Below the pieces are notes generated by a model. That model saw only the letters and a program-made list of their open reading frames with translations. It did no database searches and had not been told where the DNA came from. A stretch of DNA of 64,000 nucleotides from NCBI GenBank assembly GCA_964579505.1, contig CAZOGC010000002.1, positions 191,889-255,888 of the forward strand, written 5' to 3'. This stretch comes from JAJYSO01 sp964579505. GTDB taxonomy: Bacteria; Bacteroidota; Bacteroidia; Flavobacteriales; Flavobacteriaceae. A program made the translations under genes and the position numbers. How positions within the stretch are numbered: position 1 is the stretch's first letter; the number at the start of each line of letters is the position of its first letter. Positions 27,485 through 35,946 of the stretch are shown here, piece after piece.

Positions 27485-30400
27485 ATGAGTTGGGGACAAA
27501 AAACCGTATCAACTGCATATAAAGCCTGTTTGTTGTTTGTAATAATCAGCGTGGCTTTGGCGTGTTCAAGAAAAAAAGACACGTGGCTGAGTAGAAATTT
27601 TCATGCCATGGGCGCGTACTACAATATTCTCTTTCATGGAGATGAGGCGCTAGATAACGGCATCAAACAACTCCACCAAAACTATACAGACAATTATTGG
27701 AAAATCCTTCCAATAGAGAGGATTCAGCGGCGCGAAGATTCTACTAAATATGGAGAAATGGTTTCTAGCATTGCTAAAAATGCATTAAATCAGGAAGAGG
27801 TTGCCACAAACAATCCGAATAATCCACAGAACGCATTTAGTAATTTTAAGAACCCTAACCGGAATAATAATTTTAACTCAAATCCTAACTATAACAACTT
27901 TAATAACTCGGGTAGGAATTATAACAATGCAGCTTATTCTCAAAATCAGAATGGTTATGCCAATAGTTATAATAATAACGGCTATAATACATACAATAAT
28001 AATTCGTATGGGTATAACTCCATGGGCTCAAGATATAATAACGGTAGGCAATATGAGAATAATACGGTAAACAATTATGGCAGAAGTAATGCCTATGGAA
28101 ACAGTTATGGAAACGCTTATGGAGGAGTAAGGCAAAACTATGGCAATTCAGAATATGCATATACCGGTCCGGATGCCGGAGGAATAAGAGGGTATAGCCG
28201 TGGGTTTCGCATTGGTCCAAGTAATTTAGATGGATTTGATCTTAACACTACTACGGTAGATCAAAAATTTAATCGGGCGGAAGAAAAAGCTACGAAGGCT
28301 ATACAAAAACACAGCATGCTTATAAATGGCGTAGAGCATAACACGCAAATGGGGCATGCATTCTTACTGCTTGGAAAAGCACGTTATTACGATCAACGAT
28401 ATTTTCCGGCATTAGAGGCTTTTAATTATACGGCACGTAAGTTTAATAACGAATCGCTTATTGCTACGGCTAGAGTGTGGGCAGAAAAAGTGTATTTGCG
28501 ATTAGGGGATAATGAGCGAGTGGCCAAAAATATTGAAACCCTGTTGAGTGGAAAATACATTCCGAAGAGCGATACATTAAAAGCGTTGAGTGTTACCGTT
28601 CAAAATTATCTCAATCAAGGTAATTTGCCGGCTACGCTACATGCCTTTACGTGGTATTATGTAGATACAGCCAAAATAGCCGATGCTCTTCAGCATGCAT
28701 ATTTTAAACCGGAGACGGTTGTAAAGGCTTCAGAAGCATTGGCACAAGCCTATCTTAATCAAAGGCAAGAAGAAGAGGCACTAGTTCCGCTTAATTTGGC
28801 TATTCATACTACCAAAGACAAAAAAAAGAAGGGAAGACTACTTTACATTAAAGGTCAGATTTTCGAAAAATTGGGCAAAGTAGATAGCGCCAGAACGGCG
28901 TTTAATGATGTAATTGATTTGCGTAGGCGTTCTCCACGTATATATTGGATACATGCGCAAATGGAAAAAGCCCGACTTTTTGACTATCAAAAAAAAGACG
29001 CAGAGGTTCTTCTAAAACGACTTAAAAAGCTGCAAAAAACCCATGAAAACAGGCCGTATTTAGACCTGATTGATTATCAGTTGGCAGCATATTATAAAAA
29101 GTTAGATTCTATGCCTCAAGCGGTGGTGTACTACAACCAAGCTTTGCGTACAGGTACGCAAGACCACGGGTTGTTAGCTCGTATTTATAGAACCTTGGGC
29201 AATTATAATTTTGAACAGGCACAGTATAAAACCGCTGCTGCATATTATGATAGCACGATGGTTAATTTACCGGCCAGCTCGTTGGTATATTATAAAACCC
29301 GCAGAAGACGGTTAGGGCTTAATGAGGTGATTAAATATGAAGACATAGCTACCCGAAATGATAGTATTTTATATTTAGTTCACTTAACTCCGGAAGAGCG
29401 AGAAACATATTTTCAAAACTATGTAGACAGTATGAAAACCCAGGCCATAGCGCAGATAAAACAAGAAAAAAACAAACAACGAAGCGCTTCTTTAAAGCAA
29501 ACCGTTGCGCGTAGGCAAGGCAATCGTAGCGGTTTTTACTTTTACAATCCTACGCGAGTAGCTATGGGACTAGCCACTTTTCACCAAATATGGGGTAATC
29601 GGAGTTTGCAAGACAACTGGCGCAGCGAAGCTGGTTTTATAGCAACAAATGATACTACGAAAGAACAAAATTCGTCGGCTGAAGGAGTAATGGCAACGAT
29701 AGCAAACAATCCGGCTTTTAAAGTACAAACCTATCTCGATAAGATTCCGGAGAAAAGAAAAGAAATAGACAGTCTTACCAAAGAGCGGAATTTTGCTTAT
29801 TATCAGCTAGGCATTATATACGAAACGCGGTTTAATAAACATGCGTTGGCCGCGCAAAAATTAGAGTCGTTACTTCAAAATCAGCCGGAACAGCAACTCA
29901 TTTTGCCTGCAAAATATAACCTGTATAAAATTTATAGTGCACAGGGTGATAAGGTAAAAGCACAACGATGGAAAGATGATATCTTAACCAATTATCCGGA
30001 TTCTAGGTATGCTAAAATCTTACGTAACCCACAAAGTTTGCGCGAATCGGTCAATAATCCGGAGCAGATTTATGCAGCACTCTATAAACAATATGAAGCA
30101 GGCAAATATGCAATCGTTCTCAAAAAATGCGAGCACTATATCACGCAATTAAATGGAGCTCCTGTCATGCCAAAGTTAGCCTTGCTTAAAGCTACCATTA
30201 CCGGTCGGTTATACGGGCTAAAAGCCTATGAGAAGGCGTTAAACTTTGTTGCGTTGACCTATCCACAGAGTAAAGAAGGTAAGAAAGCGCAAAAGTTGGT
30301 AGATGAAACCATACCAAAACTTCAAGAAACTACTTTTGATAAGGCCGTAGCCGGACGCTATGAGTTGGTTTATACAGTTGCGTCATCGGCTAGAAAAACG

Positions 30401-30673
30401 GCGCTAATAAAACAAGAAAAATTAGATCGATTTATAGAAAAAATGGAGCTAAAAGCTCAATTACACACCTCGGTAGATGTATATACGCCGCAGCAACTGT
30501 TTGTGGTGGTGTGGGGTTTTCATACACGAGAAGAGGTAGATCACTTTAAGGAGAAATTGACAAAAGAAAAAATTCTTCAACATAAAAAGGGTAGCTTTGT
30601 CATCTCTTCTAAGAATTATGGGGTTTTATTAATGCATAAGAACCTAGCAGAATATTTAAAAGAATTCAATTAA
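27485..30673 (+). CDS. sprE: SprE/PorW-like lipoprotein of the type IX secretion system
   Basis: This 1062-residue lipoprotein has its lipid cysteine at 27 (VALAC). The mature start SRKKDTWLSRNFHAMGAYYN and the segment NYWKILPIERIQ match the SprE/PorW lipoproteins needed for type IX secretion and gliding in Bacteroidota (recalled similarity). From about 270 on there are many TPR-like helical repeats, for example ALAQAYLNQRQEEEALVPL. The last 80 residues resemble a SPOR-like fold. A low-complexity Asn/Tyr/Gly-rich stretch at 109-229 interrupts the N-terminal part and is not something I expect in the family. A bactofilin gene and the ATP synthase operon follow, and I recall the same order in other flavobacteria. 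Confidence 0.85.
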   Translation: MSWGQKTVSTAYKACLLFVIISVALACSRKKDTWLSRNFHAMGAYYNILFHGDEALDNGIKQLHQNYTDNYWKILPIERIQRREDSTKYGEMVSSIAKNALNQEEVATNNPNNPQNAFSNFKNPNRNNNFNSNPNYNNFNNSGRNYNNAAYSQNQNGYANSYNNNGYNTYNNNSYGYNSMGSRYNNGRQYENNTVNNYGRSNAYGNSYGNAYGGVRQNYGNSEYAYTGPDAGGIRGYSRGFRIGPSNLDGFDLNTTTVDQKFNRAEEKATKAIQKHSMLINGVEHNTQMGHAFLLLGKARYYDQRYFPALEAFNYTARKFNNESLIATARVWAEKVYLRLGDNERVAKNIETLLSGKYIPKSDTLKALSVTVQNYLNQGNLPATLHAFTWYYVDTAKIADALQHAYFKPETVVKASEALAQAYLNQRQEEEALVPLNLAIHTTKDKKKKGRLLYIKGQIFEKLGKVDSARTAFNDVIDLRRRSPRIYWIHAQMEKARLFDYQKKDAEVLLKRLKKLQKTHENRPYLDLIDYQLAAYYKKLDSMPQAVVYYNQALRTGTQDHGLLARIYRTLGNYNFEQAQYKTAAAYYDSTMVNLPASSLVYYKTRRRRLGLNEVIKYEDIATRNDSILYLVHLTPEERETYFQNYVDSMKTQAIAQIKQEKNKQRSASLKQTVARRQGNRSGFYFYNPTRVAMGLATFHQIWGNRSLQDNWRSEAGFIATNDTTKEQNSSAEGVMATIANNPAFKVQTYLDKIPEKRKEIDSLTKERNFAYYQLGIIYETRFNKHALAAQKLESLLQNQPEQQLILPAKYNLYKIYSAQGDKVKAQRWKDDILTNYPDSRYAKILRNPQSLRESVNNPEQIYAALYKQYEAGKYAIVLKKCEHYITQLNGAPVMPKLALLKATITGRLYGLKAYEKALNFVALTYPQSKEGKKAQKLVDETIPKLQETTFDKAVAGRYELVYTVASSARKTALIKQEKLDRFIEKMELKAQLHTSVDVYTPQQLFVVVWGFHTREEVDHFKEKLTKEKILQHKKGSFVISSKNYGVLLMHKNLAEYLKEFN
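27809..28171 (+). repeat. Asn/Tyr/Gly-rich low-complexity coding stretch in sprE
   Basis: These codons encode residues 109-229, built of irregular units such as NNNGYNTYNNNS and SYGNAYGG. AAT/AAC and TAT dominate. The reading frame stays open throughout, so it is translated rather than a sequencing error. Confidence 0.9.
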
Positions 30674-30686
30674 TAAACGTAAAGAA

Positions 30687-31103
30687 ATGTTTTCAGAAGG
30701 CAAAAAAACAAAGGGAAGTACTACAAATACTCACGAGCAAAACAAAATAGCACAAGGCACTAAACTAGTGGGAGATATTGAAGCCGAAGGCTGCTTTCGC
30801 ATAGAAGGCACCTTGGTAGGAAATTTAAAAACTCCTTCAAAAATTGTGGTGAGTAAAACGGGTACTATTGAGGGAGATGTGGTATGTGGAGATGCTGATA
30901 TTGAGGGCTCTTTTACGGGCACACTTACCGTAAAAAACAATTTAAATTTAAAAGCTACTTGTACGATACAAGGAGAGGTAACTACCGGAAAACTATCGGT
31001 AGAGCCGGGCGCCAACCTTAATGGCTCCTGCACAATGAAAGGCGCTGTAAAAACATTAAAAGATGAGTCAAAAGGATCCCGACAAAAAGAAAAGTCCGCT
31101 TAG
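30687..31103 (+). CDS. Bactofilin (polymer-forming cytoskeletal protein)
   Basis: This 138-residue protein has a short polar N-terminus. A central right-handed beta-helix follows from about 27 to 115, visible as regular Gly-spaced strands (GDIEAEGCFRIEGTLVGNL, then GTIEGDVVCGDADIEGSF). A Lys-rich tail ends it. Bactofilins self-assemble into filaments without nucleotide and anchor envelope or cell-shape proteins. It lies 13 bases after sprE. Its end overlaps the start of the AtpI-like gene by 41 bases in another frame, so coupling with the ATP synthase cluster is likely. Confidence 0.92.
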   Translation: MFSEGKKTKGSTTNTHEQNKIAQGTKLVGDIEAEGCFRIEGTLVGNLKTPSKIVVSKTGTIEGDVVCGDADIEGSFTGTLTVKNNLNLKATCTIQGEVTTGKLSVEPGANLNGSCTMKGAVKTLKDESKGSRQKEKSA

Positions 31104-31308
31104 AAAATATGCTGAGCTTTCAGGTATAGGTTTTCAAATGGCCGCTACCATTTTTGTCTGTGCTTGGATTGGCCGAAAGTTAGACCAACACTTTCAAACA
31201 CAGAAAGAGTGGTTTACTATTGGGTTTGTTTTATTTGGGGTGTTTGCTTCGCTTTATCTGGTTATTCAACAGCTAAAAGCCATTAAAAAGAGAGATAGAG
31301 AAGATTAA
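31063..31308 (+). CDS. AtpZ/AtpI-like F1Fo assembly protein
   Basis: This 81-residue protein has two membrane segments (about 19-36 and 47-66) joined by a basic loop, GRKLDQHFQTQKEW. A G-x-G-x-Q pattern lies in the first, LSGIGFQMAATIFVCAWIG. This is the AtpI/AtpZ family, which helps c-ring assembly or Mg2+ supply to ATP synthase. Its position just ahead of the atp genes supports this. The start overlaps the bactofilin end by 41 bases and its stop abuts the next ATG. Confidence 0.82.
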   Translation: MSQKDPDKKKSPLRKYAELSGIGFQMAATIFVCAWIGRKLDQHFQTQKEWFTIGFVLFGVFASLYLVIQQLKAIKKRDRED

Positions 31309-31713
31309 ATGAAGAAAATTTTATTCAGAACGCTGGGAATGTTCCTCTTGGCCGGGCTTTTTTATGTAGCACAACGGTATTTGCTCGTTACCTATATTGA
31401 GACACCCAAACTGTCTTTTCTCAATTTTAGTTATACCGCCAATTTTGTAGCTACATTTCTTATTATAAGCCTACTTTTTGGCATGCGGCATGTGGCAAAA
31501 GACTCGTTGGGGTTTATGTATATGGTCTTGGGAGTTCTTAAGGTTATTTTCTTTTTGGTCTTAGCAAAGACCTCCGGGTATAGTTTAGGTAAACCTATCT
31601 TTTTTCACTTTTTTATTCCCTATGTGTGGGGTACGCTTATTGAAGTACTCTTCCTTATTCAACTTTTAAGGCTCCCCAATACCAACAATATCAACGATTT
31701 AGATAAAAGTTAA
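31309..31713 (+). CDS. Four-helix membrane protein upstream of atpB (DUF6168-like)
   Basis: This 134-residue protein has four hydrophobic segments, about 7-26, 40-60, 72-92 and 98-119, with short polar loops. Its ATG immediately follows the AtpI-like stop codon, so they are co-translated. Membrane proteins of this size at this site in flavobacteria have been grouped as DUF6168, which I assign only from memory of the pattern. It may be an ATP-synthase assembly factor like AtpI, but no biochemical clue is present. Confidence 0.6.
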   Translation: MKKILFRTLGMFLLAGLFYVAQRYLLVTYIETPKLSFLNFSYTANFVATFLIISLLFGMRHVAKDSLGFMYMVLGVLKVIFFLVLAKTSGYSLGKPIFFHFFIPYVWGTLIEVLFLIQLLRLPNTNNINDLDKS

Positions 31714-31725
31714 AGTTCTTGTTGA

Positions 31726-31760
31726 TTTGTGTTTTTTGTAGAGTTATTTATCTATATTTG
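31726..31760 (+). promoter_or_regulatory. Promoter of the main atp operon
   Basis: TTTG (31726-31729), 23 bases, then TATATTTG (31753-31760), lying 35 bases before the atpB ATG. It would let atpB-G be transcribed independently of sprE-bactofilin-atpI. Confidence 0.6.
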
Positions 31761-31795
31761 CACCCAATTTTGAGGATTAAAAATTTCTTCTAAAA

Positions 31796-32905
31796 ATGCA
31801 CAAAAAACACATTCTACCGGTCGTGATGGCAGGATTGTTTATCCTGATGTCATCCTTCTCTTTTGCCCAAGAAAACACTGCAGAAAATCATCAGCAGGAA
31901 GAACGAGCACACAGAAAAGAAGAAATGCATGAAGTTATTCATCACCACCTTCGGGATGCTTATTATTTTGATCTTTTCTCTATAGAATCGACCGGCAAGC
32001 ACGTTGGATTTCCGCTTCCGGTCATTTTAATAGATAATGGTCTCCATATCTTTTCTTCAGCACGTTTTAACAGAGGAAAAAGCGTAGCAGAAGTTGACGG
32101 ACAACACTACAAATTGTATCACAGTAAAGTTTTTAAGACCGATGCCAGTGGTACCTTGCATTTTGGTGAGGATGGTTTTCCAACCAATGCGCAACCCATA
32201 GATATTTCTATAACCAAAGGCGTAGTGGTTATTGCGTTGGTTTGTCTTGTCCTTTTCCTTGTCTTTAGAGGAATGGCAAAATCGTACAAGAAAGGCGATG
32301 GGTTGCCCAAAGGATTTAATCGCTTGCTAGAGCCCATGGTTGTATATGTGCGCGATGAAATGGCTAAACCCACTATTGGTCCGGAGTATAAGCGGTTTAT
32401 GAGCTATTTGCTAACCGTTTTCTTCTTTATTTTAGTGATGAATCTTTTGGGAATGCTTCCCTTTGGAGTTAATATTACCGGAAATATAACGATCACCTTT
32501 ACCCTCGCAATTATTACCTTTTTTATTACTCAGTTCTCCGGAAATAAACATTACTGGGGACACGTATTCTGGTTTCCAAACGTGCCGGTAATTGTAAAAA
32601 TCATCTTGATTCCTATTGAAATTTTAGGCTTGTTTACCAAACCATTCGCTTTAATGATGCGACTTTTTGCTAACATGACGGCGGGGCACGTGGTAACGCT
32701 TACGTTCTTAGGTCTTATTGTATTATATAACACCTGGGTTGCCGGGGTTGGCTCTTTTGCCTTCACCATTTTTATCAACCTAATTGAAATATTAGTTGCC
32801 TTTATTCAGGCATATGTATTCACCTTATTAAGCGCGCTATATTTTGGCGATGCGGTGGTAAAACACGAGGAAGAACACGAAGAAAACGAATTGGCAGTAG
32901 CCTAA
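31796..32905 (+). CDS. atpB: ATP synthase Fo subunit a
   Basis: This is the proton-channel stator of the rotary ATP synthase. At 369 residues it is about 100 longer than the E. coli protein because of an N-terminal extension. That extension has a signal peptide (MHKKHILPVVMAGLFILMSSFSFAQ), then a His/Glu-rich stretch, before the conserved core. The essential arginine is in LMMRLFANMTAGH, about residue 290. The last helices, EILVAFIQAYVFTLLSALYF, contain the Glu/Gln channel residues. Such extensions are usual in Bacteroidota. First gene of the main atp unit. Confidence 0.96.
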   Translation: MHKKHILPVVMAGLFILMSSFSFAQENTAENHQQEERAHRKEEMHEVIHHHLRDAYYFDLFSIESTGKHVGFPLPVILIDNGLHIFSSARFNRGKSVAEVDGQHYKLYHSKVFKTDASGTLHFGEDGFPTNAQPIDISITKGVVVIALVCLVLFLVFRGMAKSYKKGDGLPKGFNRLLEPMVVYVRDEMAKPTIGPEYKRFMSYLLTVFFFILVMNLLGMLPFGVNITGNITITFTLAIITFFITQFSGNKHYWGHVFWFPNVPVIVKIILIPIEILGLFTKPFALMMRLFANMTAGHVVTLTFLGLIVLYNTWVAGVGSFAFTIFINLIEILVAFIQAYVFTLLSALYFGDAVVKHEEEHEENELAVA

Positions 32906-32951
32906 TAATAAGAATAAGTAAAGTTGAAGTTTAATTTTTAAATTGTTAGTT

Positions 32952-33146
32952 ATGAGTATCCCAGTAATGGTAGGTGCAGGTTTAATAACCATCGGAGCCG
33001 GAATTGGACTAGGATTGATTGGTAAAGGTGCTATGGAAGGTATCGCCCGTCAACCCGAAGCAAGTTCAAAAATTCAGGTAAATATGATTATTATTGCCGC
33101 CCTTCTTGAAGGTATTGCTTTTGCAGCGTTAGTATTAACGATGTAA
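32952..33146 (+). CDS. atpE: ATP synthase Fo subunit c
   Basis: The ATG at 32952 gives 64 residues starting MSIPVMVGAGL. A TTG nine bases earlier is less likely. Two hairpin helices flank the polar loop GIARQPEASSK. The ion-carrying residue is Glu53 in ALLEGIAFAAL. Helix 1 lacks the glutamine and helix 2 the Ser/Thr that follow in sodium-binding rings, so proton coupling is inferred. It is the only gene of the operon followed by a strong hairpin (33160-33196), fitting its need for many more copies. Confidence 0.96.
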   Translation: MSIPVMVGAGLITIGAGIGLGLIGKGAMEGIARQPEASSKIQVNMIIIAALLEGIAFAALVLTM

Positions 33147-33159
33147 GAACAAACAACAC

Positions 33160-33200
33160 ACTCTTCTTTTATAGCGGTTGGCTATAAAAGAAGAGTCTTT
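33160..33200 (+). promoter_or_regulatory. Long hairpin between atpE and atpF
   Basis: A perfect 16-bp stem (33160-33175 with 33181-33196) and a five-base GGTTG loop, followed by CTTTT. The T-run is short and the operon continues, so partial termination or protection of the upstream atpE mRNA 3' end is more likely than full stop. Confidence 0.75.
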
Positions 33201-33231
33201 TAAAAAAATAAATTTCTGAAAATCAAAAAAT

Positions 33232-33729
33232 ATGGGAATTTTACACGATTTTTCATTCGGGTTGTTTTTTTGGCAAGCCATTCTTGTCATCATCTTAATT
33301 ATTATTTTAAGAAAATATGCTTGGGGGCCTATTCTTACCGCCCTTAACGATCGTGAAGACGGTATTCGCAAAGCCTTAGAATCTGCTGAAAAAGCGCGTA
33401 TGGAGATGGATAAACTCCAATCCGATAACGAGCAGCTTATTCGCAAAGCTCGTGAAGAACGTGACGAAATGCTAAAAGAAGCTCGTCAAATTAAAGAACG
33501 TATGATTGCGGAGGCCTCTGGTGAAGCAGAAGCAAAAGCCAATGCAATTATTACCCGTGCTAAAGAAGCTATTGAGGCTGAAAAACAAACCGCAATGGCC
33601 GATATTAAGGCACAAATGGCAGATTTATCTATAGAAATTGCAGAAAAAGTAGTGCGTCATGAGCTAGATAGCAAAGACAAACAAATGCAATTGGTAGATA
33701 ATATGCTAGAAAAAGTTACCCTAAACTAA
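33232..33729 (+). CDS. atpF: ATP synthase Fo subunit b
   Basis: This 165-residue peripheral stalk subunit has one membrane helix at about 7-28 (FGLFFWQAILVIILIIILRKY). A long Lys/Glu/Ala-rich coiled coil follows, from EDGIRKALESAEKARMEMD to the end, and pairs as a dimer and contacts the delta subunit. The spacer before it (85 bases from atpE) holds the long hairpin. It ends seven bases before atpH. Confidence 0.95.
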   Translation: MGILHDFSFGLFFWQAILVIILIIILRKYAWGPILTALNDREDGIRKALESAEKARMEMDKLQSDNEQLIRKAREERDEMLKEARQIKERMIAEASGEAEAKANAIITRAKEAIEAEKQTAMADIKAQMADLSIEIAEKVVRHELDSKDKQMQLVDNMLEKVTLN

Positions 33730-33736
33730 TACAACC

Positions 33737-34282
33737 ATGGCCGGAAAACGCGCAGCACAACGTTATGCCAAAGCCTTGTTGTCTTTGGCTTCTGAACAAA
33801 ATCAACTCGATGCGATTGATGCCGATATTCGACTGATAGACCAAACCGTTGTCGACAGTAAAGATTTACGGGTAATGTTGAAGAGTCCAATCATTAAAAG
33901 CGAATTAAAACAGGCTTGTCTTCATCAAATTTTTAAAGGGGTTAATCCGTTAGTAACTAATCTTTTTGAAGTGCTTCTTCAAAATAAACGGATAAACCTT
34001 CTACCCGATGTGGTAAAAGCCTTTATTGGTTTAGTTGATAAATTAAACAATGTAACCACAGCAAAAGTAACGACCGCTGTGCCGTTAGATGCTGATATGG
34101 AAGCCAAAATTAGGCAAAAAATAAAAGAAATTACCGGCGATGAAGCTACGCTGGTAAAACATATAGATGAAAATATCTTGGGAGGGTTTGTATTGCGTAT
34201 AGACGATTTACAATACGATGCCAGTATCTCAGGCAAATTAACTAGTTTACAACAAAAGTTTAAACAGAGCGCATACCAATAA
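33737..34282 (+). CDS. atpH: ATP synthase F1 subunit delta
   Basis: This 181-residue stalk protein links F1 to subunit b. The N-terminal helical domain starts RAAQRYAKALLSLASEQNQ. The C-terminal signature is ENILGGFVLRIDDLQYDASI (about 147-166), the classical OSCP/delta motif. It lies seven bases after atpF. A short GGTG-GAAA-CACC hairpin lies in the 45-base spacer to atpA. Confidence 0.95.
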   Translation: MAGKRAAQRYAKALLSLASEQNQLDAIDADIRLIDQTVVDSKDLRVMLKSPIIKSELKQACLHQIFKGVNPLVTNLFEVLLQNKRINLLPDVVKAFIGLVDKLNNVTTAKVTTAVPLDADMEAKIRQKIKEITGDEATLVKHIDENILGGFVLRIDDLQYDASISGKLTSLQQKFKQSAYQ

Positions 34283-34327
34283 GGAGGCTCGTTGGGGTGG
34301 AAACACCACGAAACATAATCTAAAGTT

Positions 34328-35905
34328 ATGGCAGAAATTAAGCCCGCTGAAGTTTCAGCAATTTTAAAGAAACAGCTCACAAATTTTGATGACAAAGCTT
34401 CATTAAACGAAGTAGGAACCGTACTTACTGTTGGTGATGGTATTGCCAATGTCTACGGCTTGTCTAACGCCGAATACGGTGAGATTGTTGAATTTGAAGG
34501 AGGAATGGAAGGCCTAATCCTTAACCTAGAGGAAGATAGTGTAGGGGTTACCTTGTTTGGCTCTTCTAAAGAAATTAGTGAAGGAGACACGGTAAAACGT
34601 ACCGGCCGTATTGCTTCTATAGAAGTAGGCGATGGTATTGTAGGACGTGTTGTAAACACCTTGGGGCAACCCATTGATGGAAAAGGTGCTATTACCGGAG
34701 AAAAGGTGCAAATGCCTTTAGAGCGTAAAGCTCCGGGAGTAATTTTCCGTGAACCGGTAAAAACCCCGCTACAAACAGGTATTAAAGCTATTGATGCAAT
34801 GGTACCGATTGGCCGCGGACAGCGTGAATTGGTTATTGGTGACCGTCAAACCGGAAAAACGACCGTTTGTGTAGATACTATTCTTAACCAAAAAGAATTT
34901 TACGATGCCGGAGAACCCGTGTATTGTATTTATGTGGCTATTGGTCAAAAAGCTTCTACGGTAGCAGCTATTGCTAATACGTTGAAAGAAAAAGGCGCTT
35001 TAGACTATACCATTATTGTAGCAGCTAATGCCTCAGATCCGGCTCCTATGCAGGTATATGCTCCATTGGCCGGTGCGGCTATTGGCGAGTATTTTCGTGA
35101 TACAGGTCGTCAAGCATTAATTATTTATGATGATTTGTCTAAACAAGCAGTGGCTTATCGTGAGGTGTCGTTGTTATTGCGTCGTCCACCAGGTCGTGAA
35201 GCTTACCCCGGAGACGTGTTTTACTTGCACTCTCGTTTGCTAGAACGCGCTGCTAAAATTGTGGGCGATGATACCATTGCACAACAAATGAATGACCTTC
35301 CGGAAGGCCTAAAAGGAAAAGTAAAAGGAGGGGGTTCTTTAACTGCATTGCCTATTATTGAAACCCAAGCAGGAGACGTTTCAGCGTATATTCCTACCAA
35401 CGTAATTTCTATTACTGATGGACAAATTTTCTTAACCTCAGACTTGTTTAACTCAGGGGTTCGTCCGGCAATTAATGTAGGTATTTCGGTATCTCGTGTG
35501 GGAGGTTCTGCACAGATCAAATCTATGAAAAAAGTGGCCGGTACCTTAAAACTAGACCAAGCACAATACCGCGAGTTAGAGGCATTTGCTAAGTTTGGTT
35601 CAGACCTAGATGCCGCGACCATGAATACGATTGAAAAAGGAAAGCGAAATGTTGAGATCTTGAAACAAGGTCAAAACGATCCTTATCCGGTAGAAAATCA
35701 GGTGGCAATTGTGTATGCAGGGTCTAAAAACTTGTTGAAAAATGTTCCGGTAGATAAAGTAAAAGAATTTGAACGCGATTATTTAGAGTTTTTAGATACT
35801 ACACATCGCGATACGTTAGATGCATTAAAAGGCGGAAAATTAACAGACGAAGTAGTAGAAGTATTGCAAAACGCAGCGAAAGAAATTTCAGCAAAATATA
35901 ACTAA
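34328..35905 (+). CDS. atpA: ATP synthase F1 subunit alpha
   Basis: This 525-residue subunit binds non-catalytic nucleotides. The P-loop is GDRQTGKTT (about 170-178). The alpha/beta signature region reads PAINVGISVSRVGGSAQ (about 378-394), containing the arginine finger. Length is usual. The gene for its catalytic partner beta (atpD) is not in this cluster and must lie elsewhere, as in other Bacteroidota. The codon choice here is among the least A+T-rich in the window, consistent with high expression. Confidence 0.97.
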   Translation: MAEIKPAEVSAILKKQLTNFDDKASLNEVGTVLTVGDGIANVYGLSNAEYGEIVEFEGGMEGLILNLEEDSVGVTLFGSSKEISEGDTVKRTGRIASIEVGDGIVGRVVNTLGQPIDGKGAITGEKVQMPLERKAPGVIFREPVKTPLQTGIKAIDAMVPIGRGQRELVIGDRQTGKTTVCVDTILNQKEFYDAGEPVYCIYVAIGQKASTVAAIANTLKEKGALDYTIIVAANASDPAPMQVYAPLAGAAIGEYFRDTGRQALIIYDDLSKQAVAYREVSLLLRRPPGREAYPGDVFYLHSRLLERAAKIVGDDTIAQQMNDLPEGLKGKVKGGGSLTALPIIETQAGDVSAYIPTNVISITDGQIFLTSDLFNSGVRPAINVGISVSRVGGSAQIKSMKKVAGTLKLDQAQYRELEAFAKFGSDLDAATMNTIEKGKRNVEILKQGQNDPYPVENQVAIVYAGSKNLLKNVPVDKVKEFERDYLEFLDTTHRDTLDALKGGKLTDEVVEVLQNAAKEISAKYN

Positions 35906-35913
35906 AGAGAAAC

Positions 35914-35927
35914 TTCCGTTAGCGGAA
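35914..35927 (+). promoter_or_regulatory. Short intercistronic hairpin between atpA and atpG
   Basis: TTCCG (35914-35918), loop TTAG, CGGAA (35923-35927), with no T-run. It may only stabilise the mRNA end. Confidence 0.35.
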
Positions 35928-35946
35928 ACTTTAAGGTGCTTTTAGT

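Noticed and set aside
33979..34449. A 156-codon minus-strand reading frame opposite atpH and atpA
   Set aside because: It is a shadow of two well-supported ATP synthase genes with no start context of its own.
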